From NCBI GenBank assembly GCA_021298245.1, contig JAJTDZ010000022.1, positions 1-47,307 of the forward strand: a stretch of 47,307 nt of DNA, written 5' to 3'. The stretch comes from Algoriphagus sp. GTDB taxonomy: Bacteria > Bacteroidota > Bacteroidia > Cytophagales > Cyclobacteriaceae. A program made the position numbers and the translations under genes. This document shows positions 41,280-47,307 of the stretch, one piece after another; position 1 is the stretch's first letter; each line of letters opens with the position of its first letter. The notes beneath the pieces are model-generated. The model was not told the DNA's origin and did no database searches. It saw nothing but the letters and a program-made list of their open reading frames with translations.

Positions 41280-42524
41280 CTAGCTCACTTCTATTGGATC
41301 TTTGACTTGAATACAGCTCAACTTTTTCAGGGCAGCAGGATTGCTGTAATCAAATTGGCATACCCCATCTGGACCAATCACGATCAGGGATTTGGGTCCA
41401 GGGATCAAATCCACGGACTTCATGGATTGAAGAAATTCCAATTGATTCTTGTCAATGGAAAGGACATCCTTGACATTAAAACTTTTTAGTCCATGCTTGC
41501 CTTCTGCAACATAGAGGAATTGCTCTGCCAAGCCCAAACCGTGGGGATTTAGCATGGGATATGCCTTTTTTAGCTTGGGTTGGTACGGATCTTTAATATC
41601 GATGACGTGCAATTCATTTACTCCATTGACGCAGAAATTCCCACTTCTCAGGGTAACAAAAGCATGTTCCTCGTTGACCACCACCGGGTCGCAGGAAAGC
41701 ACGTGCTCGTAGACAGCCATCCGAGTGGGAGCATAAGGCGTAGAGGCATCGTATATGTGCATGCCCCGATTGGAACCTATAAATAACTTTTGTTGGAAGG
41801 GAAAAATGGTTTCAATTCCCCAGCCTAGATCAATTGGCTTAACGAATTTCGGTTCTGCGGGATTGACAACATCAAAAACCCGTAGAGTATTTTGGTCTAC
41901 TGCGAAGAGGTGACCCTCCATTAATGTAAATCTAGCCATAGATCCCCCTGTTCCATAGCTTTGAGCTGCCTTAGCCATATTGGCCGTTAGGCTCATGCCA
42001 GGGCGAACAAGCCACATGTTGTCGTATTCCCATCTAGGACCTTCGCTGGTTATTACTGTGTCTTTGAAGGTGATTACCTTTCCGGTACTGTGTTGGTACA
42101 AGTGGGTAAATACATCTTCTACTCTCTTTACCAATCTAATGGATCGGATATTGCTGATGTCAAAGGCCAAGAGGTCTACATAATTGTCTGCGTACAGAAT
42201 GTCGCTATTGATTGCCAAATCCACATTCCCCTCTATGGGAATAAAACTCAAGTTGATGGGATTGGCTGGGTTTTTATTGTCGTAAATGTGTATCCCTTGG
42301 TTGGGCTCATTGATAAATAAATAATCCTTGTAAATATAAATTTTACCTGGCTCCTCAATTTCTTGAGCAGGAGCTACTGCAATGACCTTTGCCCGTACAT
42401 CTTTCATTTCCAGATATACAGGCATCATGGTTCGAAAGGAATAGGTGCTAGTAACTTCGTCAGTGCAAGAAAAAATTAACAGGCTTGACAGGACCAAGAG
42501 TACACTTAAAAAACGATAATTCAT
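41280..42524 (-). CDS. LVIVD-repeat surface lipoprotein
   Basis: A 414-residue lipoprotein: lipobox LLIFSC with lipidated Cys20. The mature protein is a beta-propeller with LVIVD-type repeats, seen as strand units such as LFINEPNQGIHIYDNKNPANP, LRVFDVVNPAEPKFVK and LHVIDIKDPYQPKLKK, each following the D-[IV]-x-[ND]-P pattern. These domains are common in Bacteroidota surface proteins, where they may bind partners or carbohydrate; function unknown. It is first in an operon with the downstream barrel protein and diverges from the Tat-signal beta-propeller gene at 42680. Confidence 0.82.
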   Translation of the reverse strand: MNYRFLSVLLVLSSLLIFSCTDEVTSTYSFRTMMPVYLEMKDVRAKVIAVAPAQEIEEPGKIYIYKDYLFINEPNQGIHIYDNKNPANPINLSFIPIEGNVDLAINSDILYADNYVDLLAFDISNIRSIRLVKRVEDVFTHLYQHSTGKVITFKDTVITSEGPRWEYDNMWLVRPGMSLTANMAKAAQSYGTGGSMARFTLMEGHLFAVDQNTLRVFDVVNPAEPKFVKPIDLGWGIETIFPFQQKLFIGSNRGMHIYDASTPYAPTRMAVYEHVLSCDPVVVNEEHAFVTLRSGNFCVNGVNELHVIDIKDPYQPKLKKAYPMLNPHGLGLAEQFLYVAEGKHGLKSFNVKDVLSIDKNQLEFLQSMKSVDLIPGPKSLIVIGPDGVCQFDYSNPAALKKLSCIQVKDPIEVS

Positions 42525-42547
42525 GGAAATAGCTGGTTTTGGTGAAA

Positions 42548-42580
42548 CAAATGTAGATATTTTCTTAACGTAATTTCAAG
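42548..42580 (-). promoter_or_regulatory. Candidate promoter of the LVIVD-lipoprotein operon
   Basis: On the minus strand CTTG (42580-42577), a 21-nt spacer and TACATTTG (42555-42548). The -7 is a perfect TAnnTTTG match and the -33 has one mismatch. A start near 42541 gives a leader of about 17 nt. Confidence 0.45.
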
Positions 42581-42679
42581 GGCGTACGCTACATCATGAG
42601 GTGAAGATCCTTAAAAAATCCAAACCCTTCCTGCAGGAGAATCCTTTAAATTCAGTAACTTGAGGAAGCTGCACTAGGT

Positions 42680-43720
42680 ATGAATTCAAGGAGAAAATTT
42701 ATTCAACATACTTCCCTAATCGGATTTGCAATGAGCGTAAGCCCAAACCTCCCTTTACTCGCTGCCCAAGAAAAAATTCTTGGGCACGGAAATTTTCGAT
42801 ATACCCTAGATCCCAAATGGGGTCAATTGGATCCTACCAAGGTCCCCGTGGTCAATTGCCACGAAATGGTGATGGATCGTAAGGGAAGAATGATTTTGCT
42901 TACGGACGAACCTAAAAATAACGTGATTATCTACTCCCAATCTGGAAAGCTATTAGGCACCTGGACCTTGGGATTGAAAGCAGCTCATGGACTGAGTTTG
43001 GTCGACGAAGGAGATGCGGAGTACCTCTGGGTAGTAGACAATGGAGGTAGGGTAATCAAAACCACCCTTGATGGTACGGTAGTGACAGAGCTACCCTCTC
43101 CCATTTCCGAAGGGATCTATTCGCCTTCTATGCCTTGGGTGCCTACCGAAACAGCCATAGGGCCTAATGGAGATCTCTACGTAGCGGATGGTTATGGCTC
43201 TCAATTTTTCCTTCAATACGATAGCAACGGAAAGTTTATTCGAAAATTTGGGGGAGCCGGAAAGGGGGACGATCAGTTTAGTACCGCTCATGGCATTGCC
43301 ATAGATCACCGCAAAGGAGGAGAACCTACCCTTCTTTGTACATCCAGAGGACACAATTCATTTAAACGCTTCACGTTAGAGGGTAGGTATTTAGAAACTA
43401 TTTTTCTTCCTGGAGCTTTCGTTTGTCGACCCGTAATTCATGGAGATTACCTCTATGCGGGCGTTTGCTGGTCCAGGTTGAGGTACTTGGAGCAGACCGA
43501 TAATTCCGGGTTTGTTACCATTTTAGATAAGGAGGATAAGGTAGTATCCAATCCTGGAGGTACTGCACCTTATTATAGAGAGGGCGTATTGCAGGTGATG
43601 GTTCAAGAAGATCCAGTTTTTCAGCATTGCCACGATGTGTGTATAGATCAGGACGAGAACATTTACGTTTGCCAGTGGAACGCAGGAAAAACGTATCCCA
43701 TCAAATTGACCCGAGTCTAA
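42680..43720 (+). CDS. Tat-exported six-bladed beta-propeller (NHL-repeat) protein
   Basis: A 346-residue protein with a twin-arginine signal (SRRKFIQHTSLIGFAMS, residues 3-19) leading to AAQ. The mature part contains NHL-type blades: TAIGPNGDLYVADGYGSQFF, then FGGAGKGDDQFSTAHGIAID and KDVCIDQDENIYVCQWN-like units (HDVCIDQDENIYVCQW). Such propellers bind proteins, sugars or small molecules, and some are lyases (peptidyl-alpha-hydroxyglycine lyase) or scaffold-type proteins; no catalytic metal site is obvious. Tat export suggests folding before export, perhaps with a cofactor. It stands alone, divergent from the LVIVD operon. Confidence 0.75.
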   Translation: MNSRRKFIQHTSLIGFAMSVSPNLPLLAAQEKILGHGNFRYTLDPKWGQLDPTKVPVVNCHEMVMDRKGRMILLTDEPKNNVIIYSQSGKLLGTWTLGLKAAHGLSLVDEGDAEYLWVVDNGGRVIKTTLDGTVVTELPSPISEGIYSPSMPWVPTETAIGPNGDLYVADGYGSQFFLQYDSNGKFIRKFGGAGKGDDQFSTAHGIAIDHRKGGEPTLLCTSRGHNSFKRFTLEGRYLETIFLPGAFVCRPVIHGDYLYAGVCWSRLRYLEQTDNSGFVTILDKEDKVVSNPGGTAPYYREGVLQVMVQEDPVFQHCHDVCIDQDENIYVCQWNAGKTYPIKLTRV

Positions 43721-43758
43721 GCACTTTTTTCCTTGCTGATTTTTCCTAATTCCTGTGC

Positions 43759-44322
43759 TTAATCCACTAGGACCACCCGTAAACTTTTGGCGCCTTGCGC
43801 CCCAATCACTAGGGATTGTTCTATGTCTGCAGTTTTAGAAGGGCCTGCAACAAATACTCCGAATCCTGTGCTTGTACCCTGAAGTTGGGCATAGGCCTGA
43901 TGGAGCGTAGGGAAGAGGTGGGTTCTGCGAAGGACAATGACCAAATGCTCGGCAATAAACGGCAATACTCTGTGGGAAAGACTAGCTTCGTCTAACCACA
44001 TGGCTCCATTTTCTGCTACACCAAATTGAGCTTCTACGATGGCAAGGTCAAGGGAATCTAGCGCATGGGGATCTTCTGGGATGGCTTGTGTGCTGTAGGA
44101 AGAATATGCTGCAACAAGGGAAATGACCTTTTCCAATGGGTTTTCATTCATCCATTTTTTAAATTCTTCGGAAAGGAGAACTTCACCTGCATTTCGGGTG
44201 ATGGCCTCACAAAACTCTGCCAACAGGTCCGAATTATTTCCAAATTCAGGTAATTCTGGAAGGTTTTTTTCCTCTTTAGGGAGCTTTCGGATGGCTTGTA
44301 AAATAGATTCCCTACTGTTCAT
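43759..44322 (-). CDS. lutC: LUD-domain protein, LutC-like subunit of L-lactate oxidation
   Basis: A 187-residue LUD-domain protein. The start at 44322 gives an ATGA overlap with the lutB stop and is preferred to an in-frame start 7 codons earlier. The motifs FGVAENGAMWLDEAS and VFVAGPSKTADIEQ with a final VIGAQGAKSLRVVLVD are LUD features. With LutA and LutB it forms the iron-sulfur L-lactate dehydrogenase system, which oxidises lactate to pyruvate. It is the last gene of the operon. The next gene is convergent, 38 bp away. Confidence 0.87.
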   Translation of the reverse strand: MNSRESILQAIRKLPKEEKNLPELPEFGNNSDLLAEFCEAITRNAGEVLLSEEFKKWMNENPLEKVISLVAAYSSYSTQAIPEDPHALDSLDLAIVEAQFGVAENGAMWLDEASLSHRVLPFIAEHLVIVLRRTHLFPTLHQAYAQLQGTSTGFGVFVAGPSKTADIEQSLVIGAQGAKSLRVVLVD

Positions 44323-45677
44323 GACCGATTTTTTTGGTACCACTCCGAAAAAGTTGAGGCGGGGGCTTGCGGCAGATCTCGGCCTTTTCCCCAGAGATTT
44401 ACAGGATGGTAAATCAGGGAATTGGGAAGAGATTTCAGGGCAGCTCGTAAGATTTTTCCCGAAACGCGGTAGGCGAGAGGACTAGTAAAAATTCCTTTTG
44501 CCAATTTGATGGACAATTCTTTCCCACTCCATCCCTGGGCTTTGGTAATCTCCTGCCTCCAAGCATAAAGCTGTTCGTGGATATTGATTTTCACCGGGCA
44601 TACGTCGGTACAGCTCCCGCATAGGGTTGAGGCAAATGGCAAGGTGCTGTATTTTTTTAAGTCCAAGCCTGGAGAAAGGATGGATCCTATGGGTCCAGGA
44701 ACGGTGCTTCCATAGCTAAATCCTCCACTTCTTCTATAAATAGGACAGGTGTTCATACACGCTCCACAACGTATGCATTTTAGGGAACTCCTGTAGGTGC
44801 TTCTGGAAAGTTGGGCTGTCCGACCATTGTCCACCAAAATCAGGTGGATTTCTTTACCTTTCCGAGGGCTTCGGAAGTGGGAGCTATAGGTGGTGATGGA
44901 CTGACCTGTTGCCGATCTAGCCAGCAATCTTAGAAATACTCCCAAATCTTTTCTTCTCGGGATGATTTTTTCTATACCCATACAGGCAATATGCACTTCT
45001 GCCAAGTGAACCCCCATGTCGGCATTCCCTTCGTTGGTACATACGACAAATTCGCCCGTTTCGGCAATCCCAAAATTTACTCCCGTGATGGCTACCTTAG
45101 CGGAAAGGAATTTTTCCCTAAGGTGAATGCGCGCGGCATCCGTAAGGTACTTGGGATCTTCATTTCCTTTTTCGGTCCCTAGTTTTTCGTGAAAGAGCTC
45201 TGCTATTTCCTTTTTTTTCAAATGAATAGCCGGCAAGACAATATGACTTGGAGGCTGATTCAGGAATTGTACGATGCGCTCACCCAAATCACTGTCGACC
45301 ACAGCAATTCCATTTTTTTCCAAAAATGGGTTGAGATGACATTCTTCGGTGAGGATAGATTTGCTCTTGACTAAGGCCTTACATTCTTTGCTCTGTAGAA
45401 TTTGTAAGACGATTTGATTGTGTTCTTCAGCATCCTTGGCCCAATGTACCCGAATACCATTTTCTAAGGCTTTTTCTTCAAATTTTTCTAGGTAATAATC
45501 CAGTTGCGAGAGCGTATGTTCTTTGATGTCCGAGGCCAAGGTTCTCAGATCCTCCCATTCTGGAAGTCGCTTGCTGGCTACATCTCTTTTGTCACGGACA
45601 TACCACAAGGTTTCGTCGTGCCAAGATGCCCTTGCCTGATCTTTCAGAAATGCTGCCGCTGCTTGGGGATGATTCAT
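44319..45677 (-). CDS. lutB: L-lactate utilization iron-sulfur protein LutB
   Basis: A 452-residue protein: an N-terminal LUD region (with NFGIAETGEFVV at 201-212 and NADMG) followed by two [4Fe-4S] ferredoxin motifs, CIRCGACMNTCP (Cys301, 304, 307, 311) and CGSCTDVCP (Cys353, 356, 360). This domain order is that of LutB (YkgF). It would carry electrons in the lactate-oxidising complex, in the cytoplasm. It overlaps lutA and lutC by ATGA at both ends, giving strict coupling. The length is normal for the family. Confidence 0.93.
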   Translation of the reverse strand: MNHPQAAAAFLKDQARASWHDETLWYVRDKRDVASKRLPEWEDLRTLASDIKEHTLSQLDYYLEKFEEKALENGIRVHWAKDAEEHNQIVLQILQSKECKALVKSKSILTEECHLNPFLEKNGIAVVDSDLGERIVQFLNQPPSHIVLPAIHLKKKEIAELFHEKLGTEKGNEDPKYLTDAARIHLREKFLSAKVAITGVNFGIAETGEFVVCTNEGNADMGVHLAEVHIACMGIEKIIPRRKDLGVFLRLLARSATGQSITTYSSHFRSPRKGKEIHLILVDNGRTAQLSRSTYRSSLKCIRCGACMNTCPIYRRSGGFSYGSTVPGPIGSILSPGLDLKKYSTLPFASTLCGSCTDVCPVKINIHEQLYAWRQEITKAQGWSGKELSIKLAKGIFTSPLAYRVSGKILRAALKSLPNSLIYHPVNLWGKGRDLPQAPASTFSEWYQKNRS

Positions 45678-46432
45678 GCCAGGGCTTGATTTAAGATTTC
45701 TGCCAAATGTAAGTACCGAAGCTTGCTACCCGATCTACTTCCTATTCCTTGCAGGTGCATCAGGCAAGACATATCTACTCCCGTAAGGATCTCTGCTCCA
45801 TTTCTTTCGTGGTCTAAAATTCTATCCTTTCCCATGCAAACAGAAAGTGCCTCCTCGCTTACAGCAAAGGTTCCCCCAAATCCACAACATTCATCGGGCC
45901 TGCTCAAGGGCACCCATTCCAAACCTTCCAACTGGTCCAAGAGTAGCTTTGCTTTATGAAAAGAAGGTTCCTGCAATTCAGAGCTCGAAGATAGACGCAA
46001 GCCACGCAGGCCATGGCAGGAAGCGTGAAATCCAACTTTGTGTGGAAATTTACCTTTAATAGAAGTAAGCTGCAGGACATCTGTCAAAAACTCGGTGAGT
46101 TCGTAGATTTTTGCCTGCGTTTTTTCCAATTCAGCTTCCAAGCCCATTACCTCAGGGAAATGGGATTTGACATGCAGTACGCAGCTTCCTGTAGGTGCGA
46201 CAATGTATTCTACCTCTTTAAATAGGTTAACAAAATGCTTGGTCAAAGCAAGGGTGTCCCGCTCGTATCCTGCATTGGCCAGGGGCTGCCCGCAGCACGT
46301 CTGCCCCAAGGGATAGCTGACTTGGCATCCTAGTTTTTCCAAAAGCTCCAGACTAGCTTGGGCTACTTGGGGATAAAACTGATCCATGTAGCAGGGAATA
46401 AATAAGCCGATATGCGGGGACCTTGCATTCAT
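45674..46432 (-). CDS. lutA: L-lactate utilization (Fe-S) protein LutA
   Basis: A 252-residue protein made of two cysteine-rich CCG domains: FIPCYMDQFYP (Cys14) with TCCGQP (46-48), then HASCHGLRGL (138-140) with DECCGFGGTF (182-187), exactly the LutA/GlcF type. It oxidises L-lactate together with LutB and LutC. It lies 15 bp after the kinase gene and overlaps lutB by 4 bp. The C-terminal HLAEILNQ is typical. Confidence 0.93.
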   Translation of the reverse strand: MNARSPHIGLFIPCYMDQFYPQVAQASLELLEKLGCQVSYPLGQTCCGQPLANAGYERDTLALTKHFVNLFKEVEYIVAPTGSCVLHVKSHFPEVMGLEAELEKTQAKIYELTEFLTDVLQLTSIKGKFPHKVGFHASCHGLRGLRLSSSSELQEPSFHKAKLLLDQLEGLEWVPLSRPDECCGFGGTFAVSEEALSVCMGKDRILDHERNGAEILTGVDMSCLMHLQGIGSRSGSKLRYLHLAEILNQALA

Positions 46433-46447
46433 GGATGGAAGATAGGT

Positions 46448-47307
46448 TTAGGATGCCATATTTACCAACATCGCTGCTCCTAATGCTGATCCATTAGGGA
46501 AATCACTTGCCAGAAACTTGCATTCAGGTAGTTTGAGGCGTAACATTTCTAAATAAATGGGATTTGCATTGAATCCCCCATCTACAAAAATAGTGGGTAC
46601 AGGAGCATCTTTTAGAAGCAGCTGCAGGGAAGCTACTTGTAGGTTGGTGAGCTCGTGCATGAAAGCATAATAGGCCTCTTCAAAGGAATCAAAGCTGGCC
46701 CAGGTATTTTCCTCTCCATTGGGGATGGAGAACATTTCAGGCTGTAGGTATTTCATGCGTATCTTTGGTATAGGAGAAGAGGCGATTTTTTCGTACAGGC
46801 TACGATCAAATATCAATTTTTTATAGGTGCCCATGGGAAGTTGCCAGTGGGCATACATGCTTTCTATTTGATACTTGTGCTCTTCCCCAATAAATAACCT
46901 GGAGATCTTGATGGGCTGCCCCTCTATGGATAAAAATTGCAGACAATCTTGTTGTAATTCTTGGGAAGTAAGGGGAGAAGTATTGAAGGGATGCATGCTA
47001 ATGGCCCAAGTTCCTGTAGACAGTAAGAGAAAGGGTTCTTTTCCTTTTGCCAAGTAAGGAAGCAGGGCTGCTGAAGAATCATGAATACCGATTCCACAGG
47101 GAATTCCACCTAAATCAGGGGTAGTTTGGAGAAGGGTTTTACCTTGGAGAATTGGGGCAAGAAGGGGAGTACAGCTTTCTTTTTCTACCCATCCGTGGTA
47201 CTTCATGCTTTCAAAATCCCAAAGCCCGGTATGGCAGCCTAGGCTGGTATAATCGGAAACCTTGATTCCGGTAAACAAATAGGAAAGGTATTGAGGTAGG
47301 TGCAGGG
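46448..47307 (-). CDS. FGGY-family carbohydrate kinase, 5' end outside the window (rhamnulokinase/fuculokinase-like)
   Basis: The C-terminal ~285 residues of an FGGY sugar kinase; the frame is open to the window edge (the first in-window residues read LHLPQYLSYLFTG, typical of FGGY kinases), so any start inside the window, such as a TTG at 47278, is not real. GIGIHDSSAALLPYL carries the catalytic Asp, LLLSTGTWAI the ATP region and FVDGGFNANPIY the late motif, ending GSALGAAMLV. It precedes lutABC by 15 bp on the same strand. L-rhamnose and L-fucose breakdown yield L-lactaldehyde and then L-lactate, so this context favours a deoxysugar kinase; the sugar is inferred. Confidence 0.85.
   Translation of the reverse strand, partial: LHLPQYLSYLFTGIKVSDYTSLGCHTGLWDFESMKYHGWVEKESCTPLLAPILQGKTLLQTTPDLGGIPCGIGIHDSSAALLPYLAKGKEPFLLLSTGTWAISMHPFNTSPLTSQELQQDCLQFLSIEGQPIKISRLFIGEEHKYQIESMYAHWQLPMGTYKKLIFDRSLYEKIASSPIPKIRMKYLQPEMFSIPNGEENTWASFDSFEEAYYAFMHELTNLQVASLQLLLKDAPVPTIFVDGGFNANPIYLEMLRLKLPECKFLASDFPNGSALGAAMLVNMAS

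Noticed and set aside
43718-43761. Inverted repeat TAAGCAC / GTGCTTA joining the stop codons of two convergent genes
   Set aside because: Loop of 30 nt and no T-tract after the stem; more likely a coincidence of two TAA stops.
47276-47278. TTG as start of the FGGY kinase
   Set aside because: The reading frame continues to the window edge with typical FGGY sequence, so the TTG is an internal leucine codon.

Overview
The window looks like ordinary chromosomal core sequence of a Bacteroidota bacterium, most likely Cytophagales / Cyclobacteriaceae (Algoriphagus-like). The placement is inferred from several things: the long (662-residue) IspG, the alternative complex III plus aa3 oxidase gene order, LVIVD-repeat lipoprotein and DUF4097-type proteins, near-absence of Shine-Dalgarno sequences, and promoter matches to the Bacteroidota TTTG-N19-TAnnTTTG pattern (best at 17210-17240). 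No insertion sequence, prophage, CRISPR array or obvious island is visible. Genes are tightly packed, often with ATGA or 8-bp overlaps.

Layout. 1-5.5 kb (minus strand): an ECF sigma / anti-sigma-like / outer-membrane protein / DUF4097 beta-solenoid operon, a small membrane protein, and a PolX-type protein whose polymerase site is degenerate but whose PHP nuclease site is complete. 5.7-13.9 kb (plus): EVE-domain protein, an unrecognised secreted protein, pyrR-pyrB, a two-gene ABC transporter, a cystathionine beta-synthase-like enzyme with CBS domains, and a membrane protein that overlaps a convergent acyltransferase. 14.6-16.9 kb: a rightward promoter/terminator pair of unknown purpose, ribosomal protein S1 and tRNA-Cys(GCA).

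17.2-33.7 kb (plus) is the centrepiece: one long respiratory locus behind a near-perfect promoter. It holds actABCDEF (quinol:cytochrome c oxidoreductase, alternative complex III), coxB-coxA, heme A synthesis (ctaA, ctaB), two subunit III genes, subunit IV, SCO, a DUF420 protein and a tiny CxxC membrane protein. Together these would form and assemble a quinol-to-oxygen electron path: menaquinol to ActA/ActB/ActE hemes, then CuA in CoxB, then the heme a/a3-CuB site in CoxA. Intrinsic-terminator-like hairpins sit 14 nt before sco and 13 nt before the following 1240-residue orphan sensor kinase (33.7-37.4 kb).

37.6-47.3 kb: an SDR oxidoreductase with ispG, a small membrane protein, a minus-strand pair (LVIVD-repeat lipoprotein plus predicted beta-barrel), a divergent Tat-signal beta-propeller protein, and a minus-strand FGGY sugar kinase (cut by the window edge)-lutA-lutB-lutC operon that suggests deoxysugar breakdown coupled to L-lactate oxidation.

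I do not see a clearly undescribed multi-gene system. The best leads are the polymerase-dead PolX, the orphan kinase at the oxidase locus with its preceding hairpins, the promoter/terminator pair antisense to the acyltransferase end, the His-to-Asn change in heme A synthase, and the CxxC micro-membrane protein.
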